In this document: positions 56,288 to 64,000 of the stretch, in pieces
How positions within the stretch are numbered: the stretch's first letter is position 1
Layout: each line of letters starts with the position of its first letter
Source: Macrothele yani
Taxonomy: Eukaryota > Arthropoda > Arachnida > Araneae > Macrothelidae
NCBI GenBank assembly: GCA_039090855.1
Contig: CM076996.1
Location: forward strand, 44,420,469-44,484,468
DNA length: 64,000 nucleotides
Direction: 5' to 3'
Program-made: the position numbers and the translations under genes
The notes under the pieces: model-generated
The model's database searches: none
What the model saw: only the letters and a program-made list of their open reading frames with translations
Told to the model about the DNA's origin: nothing

Positions 56288-56850
56288 TACACTGAAGAGC
56301 CATTGAATTAGAGATTGCAGCCTCATGAAGCCGTGGCAGACCCTTTATGTCAAGTTGGAATAATACAGACTGGTGGTGGCTCAGTGATGGTTTGGGTGTC
56401 TTTAGCTGGAATACTTTGGGACCTTTGGTACTTTACAGTCGACTTTGAGTGCCTCCTAAATATGTGAACATCCTAACTGACCATTTATATCCATTTATCC
56501 CAGTGATAGTGGAGTATTCCAGCAAGGTAACTGCCCACAAGTCCCACCTGGAAAATTTCATATAGTTACAAGAACATTGCAGTGAATTTGAAACGCTTCA
56601 ATGACCACCAAGAAGCCAGGATTTGATCCCCATCGAGCATCAAATCAGGCTGTTCGGGCACATGTCCCATCGGCTACGATGCTGAACAAAATATGGACAG
56701 GTTTGCATGGAAGCGTGACTGGGGATACCTGCAGAACATTTTCGTAAGCTCGTGGAGTCCATTCCTCGTCGTTTGGCCGCCGTCGTTAGGACAAGGGATA
56801 CCCTAACGCGTTACTAGGCAGGTTTATCTAAATCAATCGAACTTCATTCG
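56288..56850 (+). pseudogene. Deleted Tc1 relic
   Basis: The left end (CACTGAAGAGCCATTGAATT) resembles the DD36E family. The body starts mid-protein (QTGGGSVMVWVS, the GGGG-x-x-VW block), has decayed catalytic blocks and a C-terminal LVESIPRRL-like end (56757-56815). A right end TCTAAATCAATCGAACTTCA is poorly kept. Much of the 5' half is deleted. Confidence 0.75.
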
Positions 56851-57780
56851 AAGAACGTACATGAAAACAAGTATAAATTAATAGACAGATGAAGCAGAAA
56901 CGTGCCAGAAATAAAAATCAGTTCTGTTTTTACTTTTACTGCCTGAATGAAAATCATGGATGTTTTTTTAATGATAGTTTTAATCCTGTTTTCTGGAATA
57001 CCACTAAATTCTCAGAAGTGTAGCAGGTTGTGGCATGACAGAAACGCACGCGATGAACCACTGCTGAAAACTTCGGTTACATATATTTGATTTTTAAGTT
57101 ACTGGTGGTCATCTGTGACAGAAATTATCCCCAGCCTCCAAATGGTAGTCGCTGTTCTTGGCTTGAACTTTCCAGCTAGGATGGGGGACAAAAGAGAGAT
57201 TCACCAGAGGGTCAGGAAATCACGTTTTAGTGTATAGTAAGAGGAAAAAGTACCCATAAAAAAAACAGAAATAGTCAAATTTTGCCTCTACTCTTCGAGG
57301 GAAAATCGGGCACGGTAGAAAGCGAAGGCTCAAAAACCATGGCGTAGAAATTAAAGACATATGACCCTATACATCACGCGCCAAGACAAGACAAATCTTT
57401 AGGGGGAAATGCAGGCACTACATCTTCCTCTCATTCCCAATAAACTTGCAGGGGGAAATTCATAGCTATTTACACTGTGAGTGACAACACGCACAAACTT
57501 AAAATTGCTGTTCGCTGTGCAGTTGTTTAGATAAAAAATTCAGCGTAAGCGAAACGACGGCATACAGGCTGCAGGGTGAGCAAACCGCACTTTTTTCTAC
57601 CATAAGAATCGCGGTTCTTAGCCCCAAAATTACGGTATTTTCTAGAAGGAATCAAACTTAGGATTGTGGCACAAAGATTTGATTCAACAGCACCTCTGAA
57701 AGAATCAGTCACGGTAGTCGAGCTGTCTGAGGCGCTGGTATCGGATAATTCATCCGAGATGATCTCTGGCTTGAGCGCTA
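56851..57780. other. Unassigned stretch
   Basis: No gene, RNA or known repeat was recognised. Confidence 0.45.
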
Positions 57781-57935
57781 GATGAGGTATGGGCGGGCTT
57801 GTCCGATGGTTTACTTGGTCAGCCAGTTTTTGCGATTTATGCTCCGTTTTTTAATTTTGTCTGCTTGTCTTGTGTCTGGCGCTCTTTGGCCAACCATGGC
57901 CCTTGCGCCAATAAAATCTAATAACCAACCAACCA
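57781..57935 (+). repeat. Retroposon-type 3' tail
   Basis: The segment ends CTTGCGCCAATAAAATCTAATAACCAACCAACCAAC, an AATAAA signal followed by a simple AACC repeat. This looks like the 3' end of a LINE or SINE that I cannot place. Confidence 0.4.
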
Positions 57936-57942
57936 ACTTGTC

Positions 57943-58044
57943 AGATGGCGCTGGTTCTTTCCTACCGCGGAACCAGCGGCCCCAAATCAGAGACGAGACA
58001 CTGTCTGTAGCCCTACGGGTTGCTAATGGTGGTTGTTAAACACC
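57943..58044 (+). mobile_element. Family 1 SINE 3' body, diverged
   Basis: CGGAACCAGCGGCCCCAAAT, CAGAGACGAGACACTGTCTG and GGTTGCTAATGGTGGTTGTTAAAC correspond in order to the family body and tail. The tRNA head is missing. Confidence 0.65.
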
Positions 58045-58097
58045 TAAGCAAAAAAATTTTTTTCCCCAAAACCTTTAATTTTAGTTTGCTGAAAGGA

Positions 58098-58380
58098 ATG
58101 ACCACCGGCATGGCGCAGCTGGTTAAGTCGCTATGCACTGTGTGGGAGGCAGACGTTTCTGACGGGTGTTCGAACCCTGGTTCCGTTGGCCGTCTAGTCT
58201 GCGGCATTTCCGGGGTTTTACACAGACTCCTCGTGTTTCGGGACGCACATGCGAAGTTGGTTCCCTGTGAAGTCTGCCCCGGACGCTCTTTGTCCCTGGA
58301 CCCCCATTCCCAGGATGCCTCGGTTTACCAGACTAGTGCCGATGAGCTTTTAGTAAAACAATGTAAGACGAATGAAATCT
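58098..58380 (+). mobile_element. tRNA-derived SINE (family 2)
   Basis: The head has A box TGGCGCAGCTGGTTAAGTCG and B box GGTGTTCGAACCC about 45 bases later. The unrelated body (CCGGGGTTTTACACAGACTC, TCTGCCCCGGACGCTCTTTG) ends with TGTAAGACGAATGAAATC, a LINE-like 3' tail. Only one copy is seen here. Confidence 0.72.
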
Positions 58381-59097
58381 GATTCCCCATGACAGCAGGC
58401 ACCTACGTAGGTATTTCCCAAGGTTGTTGATGATACAAGGAATATAATTTGGGCCAAATAGTTTGATTTTTCGTTTATCCTGTTAGAATCAGTCTTGCGT
58501 CCAACTGGCTTCGCTCCATGCGTTACAAAAGAAATCAGATTTAATACGAAATGTTTACTTCTACATTTTCCCAGAAGAAATGAAATTTGAGCCAAGAAGT
58601 CTGGTCTACAGTTTCTTAAAAGAAATCAAATTCAGGTTATTGGTTTCATTCACATATCTCCACCAGAAGGAAAATTTTCTAAATCCACCGCTTGAGAGTA
58701 TTTCCTTACTTCCACGCACGGCATGGTTTTAGCTTTTACGTTAAGTACTCACAAAACTTTGGCCCCGTACAGCATTAATTGTTGCGCTCATTGATCAGGA
58801 GGTCAGGTTTCAATTATACGAATTTACTGTAAACATAACTTTCCTTGTATTTCATGCTGCAAAGTAACAACTTGTCCACAAACTAATCTCGCTCACTCAC
58901 TCTCTCACTCCAATTTTATCAATACTATCACTTTATTTCAGATCATACGTAGAGGATTTTAGGAAGGGAGTGTCTGACCCCAGGGCTTAAACAACCCTTA
59001 GAAATAGGAAGCTGAGAGATTTGGGCTAGAGTGCCCGATAGGAAATTGACATTGAAGCGAGGTAGAAAGGGGGAGGAAGACTCCCTTATTTATTTCC
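58381..59097. other. Unassigned stretch
   Basis: Nothing recognised. Confidence 0.4.
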
Positions 59098-59250
59098 CGG
59101 GAGCCAGTACTCGGGGTCCGACGGCTTAACGTGCCCATCCGACGCACGGCGGGTACTTAGTGGTTCGAACGTTCGTACCTGCCCAGGATCGAACCTGAGG
59201 TTATCTCCATGGCAGACACGAACGCCGACCACTAGGCCACCCGCGGCCCA
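59098..59250 (-). mobile_element. tRNA-derived SINE (family 3)
   Basis: The minus strand begins GGGCCGCGGGTGGCCTAGTG with A box TGGCCTAGTGGTCGG and B box AGGTTCGATCCTGG, then CACGTTAAGCCGTCGGACCC. The two Pol III boxes are about 40 bases apart. The head differs from families 1 and 2. Confidence 0.75.
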
Positions 59251-60069
59251 AACCTGAATTCTGATATTTTAATCTGAACTACGAAGTTAAAATCCAGGAT
59301 GACACATGGTGGAACTTGTATATTTATGTTCGATTCGTATCCTTTTTTCTTCCCCAAGACAAATCTAAATTTGAGAGCGACTGCTCTTCGTAGTTGTAGA
59401 CGCTCATTGGATCCAGAGATGGAAAGGGGTCACTGGTCAGCAGGTCAACGTGTCTACAATTTCTTGTGGGTCAAGGTGTTGCGGACTCGATTTCGACCAG
59501 GTCTTATTTCTGTTTAATTTATGAAGAAAAAAAATATTTCTAACTAAGAAAAATGCACACTCTGGAGTTTTGTGCTAGATACCGGTGCCATCGGAGTGAA
59601 AACTGATTTGTCATACAAAAATATTTCCGTCTTGTAACGAAGATTTGATCCAACTGATGATACGGCGCAGACCCGAAACTCACCGGTACCCCATCGTAAA
59701 ACGATACTTCCTTTGCGTTTGTTTTCAGAGCTATTGTCCGAGCAAGATACAGACAAATGACTGTCTCCTGCTTCTCTGGTGATTCACTCTTTCACACCCC
59801 GCGTGTCACATTGTAAGACTGAGAGATACTTTTCACATCACATCTTTTGCATTGAGCATTCAGAGGTTTTCCTTTGCCGTGCTAACATTCAGTTCCATTA
59901 CATGTCGTGTCGGAATAAATGCCTATTTGTTAACGTGGATGAATTTAATATTAAGGAGATTGAAAACGGCGTCGAGGCTAACAAATACGTGCTTGTTGAA
60001 AACAAATAGGGTAAGAGTGAATGCTGGAAGTTGTTTCATCTCATTAAGAAACCAGAATATGTTTTACGG
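59251..60069. other. Unassigned stretch
   Basis: Nothing recognised. Confidence 0.4.
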
Positions 60070-60230
60070 CAACACCAATTTTCACAAGCTTGTGATGAGC
60101 TGAAAGTTTCCAAAATGTGAATGTTGATTTCATGAGTGTCCCTTCCTTCTGATGGACAATGATTAAATCAACATCCACATCTTGGAAACTTTCAACTCAT
60201 CACAAGCTTGTGAAAATTGGTCTTGTTGTG
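60070..60230. repeat. Long hairpin, ~55-bp arms, 34-nt loop
   Basis: Arm 60075-60130 (CCAATTTTCACAAGCTTGTG ... AAAGTTTCCA, ATGTTGATTT) is the inverse of 60165-60220 (AAATCAACAT, TGGAAACTTT, CACAAGCTTGTGAAAATTGG). Only a few mismatches and a small bulge occur. Size and shape fit a long pre-miRNA-like hairpin or a small foldback MITE. Confidence 0.85.
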
Positions 60231-60803
60231 AAACATGTCATGAAGCCTGATATCTTATCCAGAAAACAGCTAACACTGAAGTGAAACGTACAACAAGTTA
60301 CTTAATTCAAAAAGTTTGACTGTAGCATCAGCAAAATTAAGTGGAACAGCCTTAACATCACTGCGGAGGGACTTCTTGGCTCTCGTTGATGTGCTTGAAA
60401 ACATGTGTAAAACACTTAGGTTATGCGAAGGACTACAATTTCAACACTTTTTGTAAGTAGGTGAGTAAATTATACTTTCTCGTAATACATTTGCATGATT
60501 TCCATATAACCTACGACACACTGTGCGAAGTGTCTTTTGAACGCCTTGTGTATATGTATATATACATATAGAAATCATACATAATACATTATACCACTAT
60601 ATATAGAATTATACATAATCATATATATACACTATATTGACAAATCACCGGACACCTAGAAGAGAAACACAACATAGCATTTATTGACATACCTTAGTAC
60701 GGTGTCGGTCCACCCTTGGCCTTAATTCATGCAGTGACCCTTCGAGACATGCTTTCGACAAGGTTTTGGAACACAGCGATAGGTGTGCGCTTCCATTCAG
60801 TAC

Positions 60804-61181
60804 ATTGTGACGTACTACAGAGATGAAAACACATGTCAAGACGACAAATCTGCAGCGACACATTCAGTCCGCGTAGCTCAGTTGGGAGAGCGACATACTC
60901 CGAAAATGGATCCACTAGCCGTTGGGTTCTTCGAAAAATGTGTGATGTTTGTTCCACACATTGTTCGGAATACATGGAAAAATTCCTACTTCGCTTCAAA
61001 GAAAAAAGAATTAACAGGAAGGTAATGTGACGTACTACAGAGGTAAAAACATGTGTCAAGACTACAAGTCTGCAGCAAGACATTCAGTCCGCGTAGCTCA
61101 GTTGGGAGAGTGACTTAGTACTCCGGAGTGAGGGGACACGACTTCGATGCCCGTCGCGGACAAACTAGTGTTTTCACAACA
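60804..61181 (-). mobile_element. Tandem tRNA-like insertion in Tc1 copy 2
   Basis: Comparison with Tc1 copy 1 (which reads GCATTATGTACTGAATGG without a break) delimits the insert; ACAT is present at both borders. The insert has a ~90-bp block (GTGACGTACTACAGAG ... ATTCAGTCCGCGTAGCTCAG) twice, starting at about 60806 and 61025. Each block leads into a tRNA-like head on the plus strand. Between them lies ~120 bp of unknown sequence. Strand is given for the host Tc1. Confidence 0.6.
61087..61161 (+). tRNA. tRNA-like sequence (probably tRNA-derived SINE or pseudogene)
   Basis: The 75-nt segment starts GTCCGCG and ends CGCGGAC, a perfect 7-bp acceptor stem. A D-arm follows (GCTCAGTTGGGAGAGT; A box TAGCTCAGTTGG) and the T loop TTCGATG (B box) stands at the right distance. 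The T stem has mismatches and the anticodon arm (ACTTAGTACTCCGGAGT) does not fold cleanly, so I do not assign an anticodon. A truncated sister head at 60867-60902 retains the better D stem (GCTC/GAGC). It is likelier a retroposon head than a working gene. Confidence 0.5.
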
Positions 61182-62208
61182 TAATGCTGCCGTTAACTGT
61201 AGCTTAGTAGTAGGCCTCCTTTCCAAACTTCTTATGCGGCGCTCTAATTAATTCCATAGGTGCTCTATGGAATGAAGACCAGGGCTCTTTGCTGGCCAGT
61301 CCACACACGATACGGAATTATCGTCAAACCACGCCATAAGTCTTTGCTTTATGGCTCTGCATTACCCTGCTAGTACCAACAAGGTGTAGTTCCATAGTAT
61401 TGCCACAGAGTTGGTAATGCTATAATTGTGCAGAATATCGAGGTAGACTTGCTGGTTAACAGGTTTGTCCACGATAACAAATGGACCGAGACCATACCAC
61501 GAAAAACACCCCCACACGAGTGCACTGCCAGCTCCAAACTTGACCGTAGGAACAGTACGCGGGGGTAAATAGAGTTTTCCCCGCTGCTGCCATACCCACA
61601 CACGCCATCAGACTGATAGATCGTGTATCTGGATTCATCAGTCCATAGGACCCGTTTCCACTGATCTACTGTCCACGATAAACGTTCTTTACACCATGCT
61701 AAGCGACAAGTAGCATTCCGAGTGGAGATGAAAGGCTTATGAGCAGCCGCACGACCACGGTAACCTATGAAATGAAGGTCTCTGCGAATGGTGCGTATAC
61801 ATACTGAGATTCCAGCATTTTTACTCACCTGTACACTGAGGTCTTCTGCAGTACTCCGTCGATTAGCTGTAACGACTCTCCTGAGGCTTCGACGTCCTGT
61901 ATCACTGATTTTCTTTGGTCTGCCGGTACGTTTTGCTGCTTCAGGCACGCCATATTTCTTCCACTTATTCAGTACATACAAAACAGTTGACTTGGGTATG
62001 TTTAAACGCCTCTCGGTTTCTCTTATGGACAACCCACTAATATAACACCCAATAATCTTTCCTTTCTCAAAGTCAGTTCTCTCCCGCCGAGATATTTTCA
62101 CTCAACCTGATAGTGCGATATGATCACGGCCAGCTGCAGGCTTGTTTTTATACCGTTTGCAGCTGTACCGCGCATCTTAAAAACGCAGCGGATCCGTTCA
62201 TTTGCTTT

Positions 62209-63600
62209 TGGCCAAACCATTCTTTACCAAACATTAGAGATTATGTGAAAAATATTTTCCATAAGGTCTTGTATGCGATACAGGAAGAATTTTTCAAATC
62301 GGAGTTTTAGAAGCAGAAAATAACGCAGAAAACGCAATTTATCACTGTGCCCCATAGCGGAAAGTCTATCATTTACTTGAAAATTTTGAATTTATAGGAA
62401 AAACATTTCGCATCGGAAACACTATCCAACAAAGAAAGAATTTTTCAAATCGGACTCCTAGAAGTAGAGATGTTGACAAAAATAAGATATATATCTACGC
62501 CCCTGGCGTAGAAACCATGAATTATTTCTAGAAGAAAATGTTCCTTAAAGGTTTGTCGACATGGGTAGTATCGGTCAACAAACGACTTTTTTTCAATCGA
62601 GATTTTAGAAGCTCATATTTCGCTGCAAATAAATCAGAAGCGGAAATTAAGATTTACTCCCCCTGGTGGTCAAACTATTTTTTTTTTTACAAAAATTAGA
62701 AATTATGTGTAAAGGGTTTCCCATCAGGAGCTGTATCCGGTGCAGAAATAATTTTTCAAATCGGAGATTTAGAAGCAGAGATATAGGGGAAAACGCAATT
62801 TAACCCTACGCCCCCTAGCGGAAAGTCTATGAATTACTTGAAAAATTTGAAATTATATGACAAACCTGTCACACTGGAAACACTATCCAACAAAGAAGGA
62901 ATTTATCAAATCTGACTCCTAGAAGTAGAGATATTGGCAAAAATAAGATATATATCTACGCCCTCTGGCGGAGAAACTGTGGAATATTTTAAGAAGAAAA
63001 TATTCCGAAAAGGTTTATCAATGTGAGTGGCATCAGTCCACGAAATAATTTTTTCAATCTATATTTTAGAAGCTCAGATTTTATGGCAAATACAACAGAA
63101 GCAAAAATTAACACTTACGCCCCACTGGTGGCCAAAGTATTATTTACCAAAAATTTGAAATTATATGCAAAAGATTTTCCATCAGGAGGTGTATCCGGTG
63201 AAGAAAATATTTTTCAAATCGGAGTTTTAGAAGAAGAGTTATCGGGAAAAATGTAATTTATTTTTACGCCCCCTAGCGGAAAGTCTATTCGTAATTTGAA
63301 AAAGTAACTACATCTAAAATATTTTTCGACATAAATGGAATCGAAAGTTAAAAGAATTTTTTCAATCGGATGTTTAGAACCAAATATGTGGAATAAAACA
63401 TATTTTTGAATTCAACAAGATTTGCATTTATGCCCTCTAGCGGCAAAATTGTACGTCGTAAAAATAAAAACAAAATAAAGGATCTTCAACTTCCCAATGC
63501 AAAAATAGTTTTTCAAATCGAACTAATAGTTGCAGAGATATCGTGGGTACTGACGGACGGATGGACAAACCGGTAACATAAGCACGATCTTTTTTTGCAA
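62209..63600. repeat. Satellite: ~153-bp monomers in a three-monomer higher-order repeat
   Basis: A motif of the type TACGCCCCCTAGCGG recurs at about 62347, 62499, 62660, 62806, 62956, 63117, 63265 and 63430. Spacings are 152, 161, 146, 150, 161, 148 and 165 bp. Every third monomer is the closest relative: CCCCCTAGCGGAAAGTCTAT at 62347/62806/63265, CTGGCG.AGAAAC at 62499/62956 and CTGGTGG.CAAA at 62660/63117. Each monomer also has TTTTTCAAATCGGA..TTTAGAAG. The array starts at the truncated Tc1 and fades after 63540. Confidence 0.88.
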
Positions 63601-64000
63601 AAGACGTGTTAAAAATATGCATCTACTGGTAAGGCTGCCCGGGTTAAAAAAAAACAAAGACAAAGAGTGAGCAGAAAATAATTGTAGATAAAAAACTGAA
63701 GGCACAACTGATAGAAATTGTCTCCTACTTCCGTACGTGCCATGCCGTACAAAACGAATTTTGTCCCATTTCCGTACATAGCAGATTCGTATAGTTTCAC
63801 CGCGCCCAATGTCACACGATTGTAATTCTAAGGGAGAAAGTGAATGCTGATCCCCTGTCGAATTCCTCCGACTTCACAGGGATCACCATTCGTTGTTTTC
63901 GTCAACCAATAGTCGTTCGAAATGGTAAGCGGGAACAGCAGTAAAAACTAAAGGGCTGTCCATTAATGCCACCTTTCCGGTTTTCAGCATTCACCTCAGA
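63601..64000. other. Unassigned end of window
   Basis: No recognised feature. Confidence 0.4.

Larger units (their letters stand above)
60681..62101 (-). pseudogene. Tc1-like transposase, copy 2, broken
   Basis: From 62101 MKISRRERTDFEKGKIIGCY covers HTH 1, KSTVLYVLNKWKKYGVPEAAKRTGRPKK, HTH 2 and WTDESRYTIYQSDGVCGYG (first Asp) before a frameshift near 61590 into GSALVWGCFSWYG. The second-Asp region near 61350 is damaged. The C-terminal part (ECKAxL to ALYTEWKRTPIAVFQNLVESMSRRVTA, 60800-60725) lies beyond the tRNA-like insertion. It cannot make an active enzyme. It gives the best N-terminus of this family. Confidence 0.88.
60630..62208 (-). mobile_element. Tc1-like transposon, 'ATTGACAAA' family, copy 2
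   Basis: The 3' end on the minus strand is at 60630 (CACTATATTGACAAATCACC on the plus strand, after TA). The 5' end is lost: satellite sequence starts at about 62209, right after the leader GATCCGTTCATTTGCTTTTG. An insertion of tRNA-like sequence occupies about 60804-61181. Confidence 0.88.

Noticed and set aside
62209..63600. CRISPR array suggested by regular repeats
   Set aside because: Spacing of ~153 bp, diverged repeats and conserved spacers show a satellite in a eukaryotic genome, not a CRISPR array.

Overview
This is eukaryotic DNA: intron-era host genes are absent and almost everything recognisable is transposable elements nested inside one another. The mix (Tc1/mariner, hAT, P/THAP, Penelope-like, RTE and L1/Tx1-like LINEs, several tRNA-derived SINE families, satellites) suggests a large invertebrate genome, most likely an arthropod and possibly a chelicerate. 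That placement is inference from element style, not proof. I see no convincing intact host gene, no CRISPR and no rRNA.

Region 1 (1-10.3 kb): an RTE LINE fragment; two ~650-bp repeats in opposite orientation; a 178-bp hAT MITE; a non-autonomous hAT element that received a Penelope-like fragment with a GIY-YIG nuclease; a decayed Tc1; and a long RTE LINE with endonuclease and reverse transcriptase on the minus strand.

Region 2 (10.3-22.9 kb): one long L1/Tx1-like LINE ('LINE A', plus strand) split by at least five later insertions: an unclassified element with 9-bp target duplication, another with a 10-bp duplication, a Tc1, a mariner and a different LINE fragment. Removing them rejoins the LINE reading.

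Region 3 (24.4-32.5 kb): a second, more complete member ('LINE B', minus strand) with ORF1 (CCHC knuckle), ORF2 (endonuclease plus RT) and a 2.1-kb T/G-rich 3' UTR. LINE A and LINE B both sit inside the tRNA-like head of the same SINE family, in the same orientation and with target-site duplications, which is the most interesting observation in the window.

Region 4 (32.7-43.7 kb): RTE fragments, a Tc1 split by a foldback-like element made of GTCGAC-containing subrepeats, a P-superfamily (THAP) transposase relic interrupted by a hAT element and by a nearly intact DD36E Tc1, a full-length SINE, and Tc1 relics.

Region 5 (44.2-49.4 kb): a 5.2-kb segment bounded by hAT-like ends and 7/8-matching 8-bp duplications, containing an RTE LINE and a ~150-bp tandem repeat carrying DR1-like nuclear-receptor motifs.

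Region 6 (49.4-64 kb): three further Tc1 elements (one split by a SINE with an exact duplication), two more tRNA-derived SINE families, a large hairpin, a tRNA-like insertion and a ~153-bp satellite organised as a three-monomer higher-order repeat.
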